Source: JAZDLC01 sp043802345
GTDB lineage: Bacteria > Planctomycetota > B15-G4 > JADJEK01
DNA length: 31,573 nt
Direction: 5' to 3'
Assembly: GCA_043802345.1 (NCBI GenBank)
Contig: JAZDLC010000309.1
Location: 1 to 31,573 of the forward strand
The position numbers and the translations under genes were made by a program. Shown here piece after piece: positions 25,064-31,573 of the stretch (the first letter of the stretch is position 1; every line of letters starts with the position of its first letter). Under the pieces are notes generated by a model. It was given only the letters and a program-made list of their open reading frames with translations. It was not told where the DNA came from and did no database searches.

Positions 25064-26013
25064 TCTCCGGCTCGCACCCCGCCATCGACCGGAGCCGCTA
25101 CACGACCCTGCTGCGTCTCGCGAACGATCCCGAGGTTCGCCTCGTGGTCTCGCTGGGAGGCGGCTCGCTTCCCGCGCTGTGCGGCAACCTGGCGCTGACC
25201 AGGCTTCTCGAGGAACTGGATCTCCGGGAGCGGGTGGAGGAAATCTGGGGAACCAGCGCTGGAGCGGCCATCGGCGGGGCCTGGGCCAGCGGCACCGATT
25301 CCGAGAAGATGTTCGAAGTGGTGGCCGGGCTGGATCGGCCCGGGACGGTCGATATCGCCTGGTTCCGCCTGGCGCTCTCGTTCCTGGCGCGCCCCTTCGG
25401 AAGACCGCTTCCGGATGGTCTGTTTCGAGGGAAGCACATCATCAACGCCATCGCCAGCGGCCTCAAGGTCGAGCTGATCGAGGACTGCCCGACTCCCTTC
25501 CGATGCATCGCATGCACCGATGACGGCCGGGCCACCCGCAAGGTCTTCCGGCGGGGCCCGATGCTGCGGGCCATCTTCCACAGCATGAGCCTTCCCGGGA
25601 TCGTGGAGCCGGACCCCTCCTGGAAGGACGAAGCCGTTGGCTACTACGACGGAGGCCTCGTGGAGAAGACTCCGCTCATCTCACCTATCGCCGAGCACCG
25701 TCGCCTGAGTGCGGAGAAGCGGCTCGTGCTGCTCGCGACGCACTACTCCAACGAGACCCGCCGCGCCCGCGCCCGCGGCTTCATCGGCCGCTTCTTGCAA
25801 AGCCTGTACGCGCTCGAGAACCTGACCTGGTCGTATCAACTGGCGGAAGCCCGCGCCCACGACGACGTGTCGGTCATGATCCTGAATCCCCAAATGGACG
25901 ACCCGGCCATGTTCGACTTCGGCCGCGTGCGAGAGAACTACGAGCACGCCCGGAATATATTTCTCTCGTTGCTGGGTGACGCGCGGATCGGGTTGACGTT
26001 TGGGCTGAACTAG
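25060..26013 (+). CDS. Patatin-like phospholipase
   Basis: Patatin-like proteins are lipid acyl hydrolases with a Ser-Asp dyad. The 317-residue product contains LVVSLGGGSLPALCGNLALT (glycine-rich oxyanion loop), EIWGTSAGAAIGG with the nucleophile S66 in GTSAG, and GYYDGGLVEKTP with the catalytic D197 in the DGG motif. The start is assigned to GTG at 25060, whose GTGA overlaps the stop of the alpha/beta hydrolase, a typical coupling arrangement; the frame extends further upstream only as a shadow of that gene. It is the last gene of the plus-strand run. The convergent FHA gene ends 181 bases away. Confidence 0.9.
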   Translation: MISGSHPAIDRSRYTTLLRLANDPEVRLVVSLGGGSLPALCGNLALTRLLEELDLRERVEEIWGTSAGAAIGGAWASGTDSEKMFEVVAGLDRPGTVDIAWFRLALSFLARPFGRPLPDGLFRGKHIINAIASGLKVELIEDCPTPFRCIACTDDGRATRKVFRRGPMLRAIFHSMSLPGIVEPDPSWKDEAVGYYDGGLVEKTPLISPIAEHRRLSAEKRLVLLATHYSNETRRARARGFIGRFLQSLYALENLTWSYQLAEARAHDDVSVMILNPQMDDPAMFDFGRVRENYEHARNIFLSLLGDARIGLTFGLN

Positions 26014-26128
26014 CTGGCGTCCCTTTCGCTTGCTGCATGGGGAACTCGGCACGGAGCACCCGGCGACGGGGGCGGCGGGAGCATTGGCGCAGAACCTGCA
26101 AGACGAGTGACTCCGGGCAGCGCCCTTC

Positions 26129-26152
26129 GTACTCGTACTCGAACTCGAACCG
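26129..26152. repeat. Tandem hexamer repeat (GTACTC/GAACTC)
   Basis: Four hexamers follow in a row: GTACTC, GTACTC, GAACTC, GAACCG. They lie in the 181-base gap between the convergent patatin and FHA genes, which holds no other feature that I can see. Related GTACTCGTG strings occur in the gene-free region at 2616-2624 and 3127-3142, suggesting a dispersed intergenic repeat type in this genome. Confidence 0.55.
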
Positions 26153-26194
26153 GGTTCCGTTGATACGCTCCAACCTGGTCTGCGCGCGGACCGC

Positions 26195-26662
26195 CTACCT
26201 CCTCGGGAAGTCCTTGAGCAGGGCATCGACCTCCCTGCGCACCTCATCCATGTCGAACGACACATCCATCAGATCCTCGAGCCTGCCCACATCTCCCGCC
26301 TGGCAGTACAGCAGAGAAACATCCCCCATCTGCAGGGTGTCGCCATGGCGCAGTTCCATCGGCTCGTCGGCGGAAAGCCTCACGTGGTTGACACAGGTGC
26401 CGTTCGTCGATTTCAGGTCTCGCACATGGTGGTGCTGACCATCGCTCTCGACCTGGGCGTGGTACTTGCTGACCGAGGCGGAGAGGAGCACCAGGTTGTT
26501 GTCCAACCGCCGCCCGATACTGATCGCCGGGCCATACAGCTCCACGACCCGCCCGCGCTCCTTGCCCCGCAAGATCACGAGCTGCGCCCGTGATCCGGGC
26601 CCGTCGCCGAACGCCTGAAAGCCCGTGATCCGAACGGTCTGGTCGATCTCGTGCGGATCCAT
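26195..26662 (-). CDS. FHA domain protein
   Basis: Forkhead-associated domains bind phosphothreonine peptides. The 155-residue product has the classic FHA signature: ISIGRRLDNNLVLLSASVSK (G50, R51), then YHAQVE (H68), VRDLKSTNGTCVN (S85, T86, N87, G88) and LRHGDTLQMGDVSLLYC. A short acidic C-terminal helix (MDEVRREVDALLKDFPRR) follows. It is a single-domain adaptor with no kinase or transporter module. An AGGGGG ribosome site precedes the ATG. It lies 15 bases after the radical SAM gene on the same strand, so the two are likely co-transcribed. No Ser/Thr kinase gene is in the window. Confidence 0.92.
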   Translation of the reverse strand: MDPHEIDQTVRITGFQAFGDGPGSRAQLVILRGKERGRVVELYGPAISIGRRLDNNLVLLSASVSKYHAQVESDGQHHHVRDLKSTNGTCVNHVRLSADEPMELRHGDTLQMGDVSLLYCQAGDVGRLEDLMDVSFDMDEVRREVDALLKDFPRR

Positions 26663-26677
26663 CCGTCCCCCTGAACG

Positions 26678-28711
26678 CTACGGCACCCGTCTCGGCTTGT
26701 AGATGTTCACCTGGAACCTGTGCGGAGTTTCCGCGTTGATGTCGCGAGCGAACCCGCTCTGTTCGAGCTGATCGTAGATCCTGCGCACCCGATCGAGGCA
26801 GTCCGGCCCGAACTCCGGCTCGAGTTCGGCGGCGATCTGCGCCAGGGAACGTCGCCGATCGATCCGATCCAGCACCGCCAGGCCGCAGTCATCCACGATG
26901 ATCGCGCGGCCGGCACCAGTGACCGGCTCGGTGCAGATGACGTAGTTCGTCTCCTCCATCGGCAGGGCGTTGAGGTCGTCGAGCGAGAAGACCGACCAGG
27001 CCTTCCGCATGTCGCAGCAGAGGGTCTCCTTCCGGATCTTCGTTAGCAGCTCGGGAACCCTCTCCGCCGGGGCCTCGGGCTCCACGGCCAGGTCCGGCGC
27101 CGCGATGGAATGGATCTGGTGGTCCTCCTGCGGGCTGACCGTGCTGACGATATCCAGCATCTCGGTGACGGTGGTGCCCTGCTGCGTATTGGCCCACCGC
27201 AGGTTCAGGTAGTGGAAGAGGTCGGCCAGCTTCCTGCTCTGACCGTTCCGTCCGTCCCCCTCGAGGATCTCATCGCAGAACTCCCGGAACAGATTCCTGA
27301 GCGGTTCGAAATCCTCGTCGGCGACCTGGTTGGAGAGATACTCCGCGATCCGGTCGTAGTACCCGGCATAGTAGGTCTTGTAGGCCCACTGCTCGATCAA
27401 ATCGGCGGGGCTCTTCCTGGTGATGGACGTCAACCGGTAGAACATCACCTGGAACAGCTGATGCCACTCGCAGATCGCCTTCCCCACCAGGATGTCCTCC
27501 TTCGACATCGTATAGGTGCTGACGATCTCCTTGCCGGATTCCTGGTCGTGGTAGACGATGCCGAACTTCTCGATCTCCTGCTCCATCGGCGTGCGCGGGA
27601 GGATCTGGAGCTTGAAGGCGAAGATGTTCTGGGGCTTGCGCTCGTAGCTCCAGTTGATCATGTGCTTGAATGACTCGAGCGTGTCGCCCGGCAGACCCAT
27701 GATCGTCTCGATTCCGAGATAGGCGTTCGGGAGCCGGGCGATCTTGTCCAGCCGCTCGGTGACCTCCTCCGGTTTCCAGACCCTGCGGATGTTCTTCATC
27801 GCCACCGGGCTGGTGGTCTGGATGCCCACATTGACAATGCATCCCTTCATCTTCCCGAACAGCTCGACCAGTTCGTCGTTGATCAGCGACGGGAACACCT
27901 CGCACATCAGCCAGGAGTCCAAACCGATGTCCACCGCGGTCTGGAGGATCTCGTTGCACCGCTCCCGCCGCAGATTGAAGGTCGAGTCGACGCAGTAGAG
28001 CGCCGTGGCGCCGTGCTTCTTGAAGAACTCGAACTCGGCCCGCATGCGGTCCATGGAAAACTGGAAGTACGGTTGGTTCCGGCCGTAATCGCAATAGGTG
28101 CAGGTGAAGGGGCATCCCCTGGAAGTCTGGAAATTCGCGCCGCCGATGACCGGATCGAGCTCCAGCACACCGCTCAGGTACGGCGAAGGCAGCAAGTCGA
28201 GGTTCTTCTCGAACGGACGGGGCGGGTTGGCGACCACCTTGCCCGACTCGTCGCGGAAGGTGATCCCCTGGACTTCCATCAGGGAAGGTGTCCCGTTCAG
28301 CAGGCTCTTCGCCAGCTCGGCGAAGGTCATCTCCCCCTCGTTGACCACGACATAGTCCACCCACGGGTTCCTCTCCAGGGTGCCGACGTGGTCGTAGCTC
28401 ACCTCCGGCCCGCCCAGGGTGATCTTCACCTCGGGTTTCAGCTTCTTGATCAGCCGGGCGATCCCCAGCACCGCCGGCGTATTCCAGATGTAGCAGGCGA
28501 ATCCGACCAGGTCCGGCTCCCACTCCAGGACCTCCCTGGCGATGACCTCCCAATCGGTCTCCCGGTAGTCGATCAGGTGATGGAAGAAGTCGCACTTCCC
28601 GTTCAGCTCCGGGTCAGCCGCGGCGTAAGCATGGACGTAGCCGATGCCCAGGAACTTCCGGGAGAAGGTGTGCGGAGTCGTGTAGGTGGCCGATACGAAG
28701 TCGATTCTCAT
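26678..28711 (-). CDS. B12-binding-type radical SAM protein with C-terminal PqqD-like domain
   Basis: The 677-residue product has three parts. Residues 1 to about 150 resemble a cobalamin-binding Rossmann domain (EWEPDLVGFACYIWNTPAVL, KITLGGPEVS, YVVVNEGEMTF), though the DxHxxG cobalamin-ligand motif is not evident. Residues about 190-420 are a radical SAM domain with cluster cysteines C200, C204, C207 (SRGCPFTCTYCDYG) and IETIMGLPGDTLESF. Residues about 600-657 (IIVDDCGLAVLDRIDRRRSL, AQIAAELEPEFG, YDQLEQSGFARDI) look like a PqqD-like winged helix. Class B enzymes of this type methylate or rearrange unactivated carbons; the PqqD-like domain suggests peptide or protein substrate recognition, but no precursor peptide gene was found. 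AGGA lies upstream of the ATG at 28711. The FHA gene follows. Confidence 0.85.
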   Translation of the reverse strand: MRIDFVSATYTTPHTFSRKFLGIGYVHAYAAADPELNGKCDFFHHLIDYRETDWEVIAREVLEWEPDLVGFACYIWNTPAVLGIARLIKKLKPEVKITLGGPEVSYDHVGTLERNPWVDYVVVNEGEMTFAELAKSLLNGTPSLMEVQGITFRDESGKVVANPPRPFEKNLDLLPSPYLSGVLELDPVIGGANFQTSRGCPFTCTYCDYGRNQPYFQFSMDRMRAEFEFFKKHGATALYCVDSTFNLRRERCNEILQTAVDIGLDSWLMCEVFPSLINDELVELFGKMKGCIVNVGIQTTSPVAMKNIRRVWKPEEVTERLDKIARLPNAYLGIETIMGLPGDTLESFKHMINWSYERKPQNIFAFKLQILPRTPMEQEIEKFGIVYHDQESGKEIVSTYTMSKEDILVGKAICEWHQLFQVMFYRLTSITRKSPADLIEQWAYKTYYAGYYDRIAEYLSNQVADEDFEPLRNLFREFCDEILEGDGRNGQSRKLADLFHYLNLRWANTQQGTTVTEMLDIVSTVSPQEDHQIHSIAAPDLAVEPEAPAERVPELLTKIRKETLCCDMRKAWSVFSLDDLNALPMEETNYVICTEPVTGAGRAIIVDDCGLAVLDRIDRRRSLAQIAAELEPEFGPDCLDRVRRIYDQLEQSGFARDINAETPHRFQVNIYKPRRVP

Positions 28712-28992
28712 GCGGGACTTATCCTGATTGGGTCGGTGCTCGGCGCCATGATGTCAAGAAAGCGCAGACCTGAGCCTGCGAGGGCGACCAGAGACCGATC
28801 CACATCCGGTTCATCGGCAAGTCTACCCGTCGGACCTCCGGCCAATCTCCAGTGGATAGCCAAAAGAAACCGACTACCCAGCGAAATATACAGGGTGCGA
28901 GGGTCAAAATGTGGGTCGGCGGCCGCGGATCCCTAAACTGCCGGGTCCGGCGGCGCCGACGATTGCCGGCGAGCTTCAGATTGGAGGATTCC

Positions 28993-29676
28993 ATGTCGTC
29001 CCTGCTGTCACTGAAGGTGGTTTCGCTGCTGGTTCTGACCTGCATCTGCCTCGTGGGGTGTGGTCCGAAGAAGGAACCGGAGCCCCAGACGCAGCCGGAG
29101 CAGAAGGATAGTGTTCTGCCACTCGTGGGCGGGAAGGGCTACAAGAGCGTTTCGGAGGTCAAACCGATCACGCCGCTGTTCAAGGCGGCCGAGTCGGGAG
29201 ACCTGGAAGAGGCTCGCAAGCTGCTCGAGGCGGGAGCGGATCCCAGCGCTTCGTTGGACGACGGACTGTCACCGATTCATATCGCAGCCGGGAAGGGCTT
29301 CAGGGAACTGGTCGCCTTGCTGTTGGAGCATGGGGCGGATGCCTCGGCCCGGCAAGCCCTTGGGGGGACGGCGCTTCACTTCGCGATCTACTACGGCCAC
29401 CCGGACACGGCCGAGTTGCTGCTGGATCATGGCGTCGATCCGTTCGTGCCGGACGATCTGGGCACGACACCACTTCACGCGGCGGTGGCCAAGAACGACC
29501 GGGCCACCGCCCGGCGGCTGATCCTCATGGGGGCGGACATCAATGCGAAGGATCGCCAGGGCGTGAGCCCGCTGATGATCGCCGAGAGCAACGGACCGGC
29601 GAGCATGGTGGAGCTGCTGAAGACGACGCCAGCAGAGAAGGACGCACAGGCGGAAGAGCAGGGGGACGACAAGTAG
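28993..29676 (+). CDS. Ankyrin-repeat lipoprotein
   Basis: The ATG at 28993 has GGAGG at 28983-28987. The 227-residue product starts with a lipoprotein signal (VVSLLVLTCICLVGCGPKKE, lipidated C23), followed by a short charged linker and about four to five ankyrin repeats: TPLFKAAESGDLEEARKLLE, SPIHIAAGKGFRELVALLLE, TALHFAIYYGHPDTAELLLD, TPLHAAVAKNDRATARRLIL and a final SPLMIAESNG unit. A charged tail (KDAQAEEQGDDK) ends it. It is probably a membrane-anchored periplasmic protein-binding module. It is divergent from the radical SAM gene across 281 bases; a TATACA at 28887-28892 there could be a -10 element but has no matching -35. The nucleotidyltransferase gene begins 16 bases downstream. Confidence 0.85.
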   Translation: MSSLLSLKVVSLLVLTCICLVGCGPKKEPEPQTQPEQKDSVLPLVGGKGYKSVSEVKPITPLFKAAESGDLEEARKLLEAGADPSASLDDGLSPIHIAAGKGFRELVALLLEHGADASARQALGGTALHFAIYYGHPDTAELLLDHGVDPFVPDDLGTTPLHAAVAKNDRATARRLILMGADINAKDRQGVSPLMIAESNGPASMVELLKTTPAEKDAQAEEQGDDK

Positions 29677-29692
29677 CCTCGTTTCGCGTGAG

Positions 29693-31060
29693 ATGAACGA
29701 TCCTGAACTGGAAGGCATCGCCAGGGAACTGGAGCGAAGCGGCGGGCGCGCCTATCTGGTCGGCGGGATCGTGCGGGATCGTCTTCTCGGGCTGGAATCG
29801 AAGGACCTCGACGTCGAGGTCCACGGTCTCGAGGCGGAGAAGGTGGAGCAGGTTCTCCGTGCCTTCGGTGAGGTGATCACCATCGGGAAGGCGTTCGGCG
29901 TCTACCGGATCAAGGGACTGGATGTCGATTTCTCCCTGCCCCGGGAGGACAGCAAGACCGGACCCGGGCACCGGGGATTCGAGGTCCGGGTCGATCCCGG
30001 ACTCGATCTGGCCGCGGCGAGCCGCCGGCGGGATCTGACCATCAACAGCATGGCGATCGATCTGCTCACCGGAGAGCTGTTCGATCCCCACGGCGGCTGC
30101 GCCGATCTGCATGCGGGCATCCTGCGAGCCACGGACCGGGACCGATTCGCCGACGACCCCCTGAGGGGTTTGCGGGTCGCCCAGATGGGCGCACGGTTCG
30201 AGCTGCGGCCGGACCCGGAGCTCCTTCTGCTCTGTTCCCGGCTCGACCTCTCCGAGTTGCCGGGCGAGCGCATGCTGGAGGAGTTCCGCAAGCTGCTGTT
30301 GAAGGGGGTCCGTCCATCCATCGGGCTCGAGATCCTGCGGGAAAGCGGCATGATCCGTTTCTTCCCGGAGCTTTCGGCGCTGGTCGGCGTGCCCCAGGAG
30401 CCGGACTGGCATCCGGAGGGAGACGTCTGGACGCACACGCTCCTGGTGGTCGACGCGGCCGCGCGCATGCGGGACGGTTCGGCAGAGGACCAGGCGTTGA
30501 TGTTCGGCGCGCTCTGCCACGACCTGGGCAAGCCGTCCACCACGGTGCAGGAGCGGGGCCGGCTGCGCTCGCCGGCCCACGCCGAGGACGGCGCGGAGAT
30601 CTCCAGGGTCTTTCTGGGGCGGCTCGCGGCGCCGCACGATCTGATCGATCAGGTCAGCGTCCTGACCCGGTTTCATCTGCTGCCGCTCTTCTTCGTCACG
30701 GAGGGCGCCACCGACCGGGCTTACCGGCGGCTCTCCCGCAGGCTGGCGGCCGGGAAGGCGACCCTGCGGATGCTGGAACGTGTGGCCCGGGCGGACCATC
30801 TGGGAAGGACCACGGACGAGGCCCGGAGCGGGGAATTCAAGGAGGGGGACCGGTTCCTGGAGCGGGCAAGGCAGCTCGAGGTGCAGCAAAGCGCCCCGGT
30901 CGATGTTGTTCGGGGACGGGACTTGCTGGCCCGAGGATTCCGACCTGGGCCGGAAATCGGGCGGCTGCTGGCCCGCTGCCGTGAGATCCAGGACGAGACC
31001 GGCTGGACCGACCCGGACCGGATCGTGAATCAGCTCCTTGCCAATTCGGATGGAAAGTGA
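29693..31060 (+). CDS. CCA-adding-type tRNA nucleotidyltransferase/poly(A) polymerase with HD domain
   Basis: Class II nucleotidyltransferases of this type add or repair the 3' CCA of tRNAs, or add poly(A). The 455-residue product has the head motif AYLVGGIVRDRLLG (residues 20-33) and the metal aspartates D38 and D40 (KDLDVEV). RRRDLTINSMAIDLLTG (about 111-127) and DPLRGLRVAQMGARF (about 155-169) are further family motifs. A metal-dependent HD phosphohydrolase domain follows, with GALCHDLGKP (H276, D277) and RSPAHAEDGAEIS, as in multifunctional bacterial CCA enzymes. CCA-adding and poly(A)-adding members cannot be separated reliably by eye. The ATG at 29693 has no strong ribosome site. proS begins 61 bases downstream. 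Confidence 0.9.
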   Translation: MNDPELEGIARELERSGGRAYLVGGIVRDRLLGLESKDLDVEVHGLEAEKVEQVLRAFGEVITIGKAFGVYRIKGLDVDFSLPREDSKTGPGHRGFEVRVDPGLDLAAASRRRDLTINSMAIDLLTGELFDPHGGCADLHAGILRATDRDRFADDPLRGLRVAQMGARFELRPDPELLLLCSRLDLSELPGERMLEEFRKLLLKGVRPSIGLEILRESGMIRFFPELSALVGVPQEPDWHPEGDVWTHTLLVVDAAARMRDGSAEDQALMFGALCHDLGKPSTTVQERGRLRSPAHAEDGAEISRVFLGRLAAPHDLIDQVSVLTRFHLLPLFFVTEGATDRAYRRLSRRLAAGKATLRMLERVARADHLGRTTDEARSGEFKEGDRFLERARQLEVQQSAPVDVVRGRDLLARGFRPGPEIGRLLARCREIQDETGWTDPDRIVNQLLANSDGK

Positions 31061-31121
31061 TCGATCAGGCTGCTTCCCCTCTACGATGCCCGGCTGCGTT
31101 TCGCCAACTCGAGGTTTGATC

Positions 31122-31573
31122 ATGAGAATGTCCAGGCAGCTGTTCGTGACCCTGAGGGAGGAACCGTCCGACGCGGAGGTGCGCTCACACGCCCTGATGG
31201 TCCGGGCCGGCTACCTCCAGAAGCTGTCTGCCGGTATCTATGTCTACGGCCCGTTGCTGTGGCGGGTGCTGAAGAAGATCGAGACGATCGTCCGTGAAGA
31301 GCATGACCGGGAAGGGTGCCAGGAGATGCTCATGCCGGCGATCCAGCCGCGAGAGATCTGGGAACAGAGCGGCCGCTGGGAACGGTACGTGACGGACGGC
31401 ATCCTGTTCCACTTCAGCGACCGCAAGGGAAGCGAGGTCTGCCTCGGCCCGACCCACGAGGAGGTGGTGACCACCTACGTCAAGCAGTACGTCCAGTCGC
31501 ACAAGCAACTGCCGGTGACCCTGTACCAGATCCAGACCAAGTTCCGGGACGAGATCCGCCCCCGCTTCGGACT
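31122..31573 (+). CDS. proS: Prolyl-tRNA synthetase (3' truncated by window end)
   Basis: ProS charges tRNA-Pro with proline in the cytoplasm. Only the first 150 codons are present; the frame is open to the window edge with no stop. The product begins MRMSRQLFVTLREEPSDAEV and shows class II synthetase elements: HALMVRAGYLQKLSAGIYVY, the motif 1 region (VLKKIETIVREEHDREGCQE), CLGPTHEEVVTTYVKQYV, and motif 2 beginning TKFRDEIRPRFG. The Q-KLSAG-IYVY-P opening and the GPTHEE segment are diagnostic of the bacterial-type enzyme. GAGGT at 31111-31115 supports the ATG at 31122; a second ATG six bases on is possible. Confidence 0.95.
   Translation, partial: MRMSRQLFVTLREEPSDAEVRSHALMVRAGYLQKLSAGIYVYGPLLWRVLKKIETIVREEHDREGCQEMLMPAIQPREIWEQSGRWERYVTDGILFHFSDRKGSEVCLGPTHEEVVTTYVKQYVQSHKQLPVTLYQIQTKFRDEIRPRFG

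Noticed and set aside
18681..28711. A complete AmmeMemoRadiSam or peptide-maturation cluster
   Set aside because: The Memo gene and radical SAM gene are 7 kb apart on opposite strands, the radical SAM protein is a B12-type enzyme and not the AmrS type, and no AMMECR1 or precursor peptide gene is visible.
29540..31123. 527-residue minus-strand frame
   Set aside because: It is a shadow of the tRNA nucleotidyltransferase gene, which has all expected motifs on the plus strand.
1..31573. CRISPR arrays, tRNA/rRNA genes, transposases, phage genes
   Set aside because: No regularly spaced repeats, cloverleaf-type sequence or mobile-element proteins were recognised on reading both strands.

Overview
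This is a high-GC bacterial chromosomal window with 24 protein-coding genes on both strands, short intergenic gaps, and housekeeping genes (murJ, queF, a CCA-adding-type nucleotidyltransferase, proS) mixed with accessory genes. No rRNA, tRNA, CRISPR array, transposase or phage gene was recognised. The lineage cannot be fixed from the sequence alone. A hydrazine-synthase-alpha-like beta-propeller/cytochrome protein, a Cys-type sulfatase with its radical SAM maturase, a GH3-family amido-ligase homolog, many secreted or lipoprotein genes, and low-complexity intergenic repeats together suggest a Planctomycetota-like or related environmental bacterium, probably from a metagenome; this is inference.

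Layout. 1-2507: a propeller protein with two CxxCH heme motifs, cut at its 5' side by the window edge. 2508-3804: a 1.3 kb gene-free stretch with G-rich tracts, hairpins and a 49-bp direct repeat. 3805-7015: a secreted Gly/Ser-rich TPR protein and a convergent membrane-anchored protein with carboxypeptidase-regulatory-like repeats, separated by a strong terminator hairpin. 7216-10021: a PTS EIIA-like protein, a small membrane protein, and MurJ, whose 3' end lies in a striking near-perfect inverted repeat. 10102-16276: a single-heme protein, an anaerobic sulfatase maturase with a SEC-C tail and a sulfatase on the plus strand. These converge on a sulfotransferase and a glycosyltransferase-sulfotransferase fusion on the minus strand, so sulfate-ester removal and attachment functions sit side by side. 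16340-17812: a hybrid histidine kinase whose ATP-binding domain looks degenerate.

17978-26013 is a long co-directional run: a START-like lipoprotein, a Memo-family protein with a PqqD-like N-terminal domain, QueF, a MinD/ParA-like ATPase, then a very tightly packed set of enolase-superfamily enzyme, GH3-family adenylating enzyme, alpha/beta hydrolase and patatin-like lipase. The last three genes overlap or nearly touch their neighbours. This set is the best candidate for an undescribed pathway, possibly making and breaking acyl-amino-acid or related lipid conjugates. 26195-28711 (minus) pairs an FHA protein with a B12-type radical SAM enzyme that ends in a second PqqD-like domain. 28993-31573 (plus) holds an ankyrin-repeat lipoprotein, the CCA-adding/poly(A) polymerase-type enzyme and the start of proS, which runs off the window.

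All function calls come from reading motifs and overall sequence resemblance; no database search was run.
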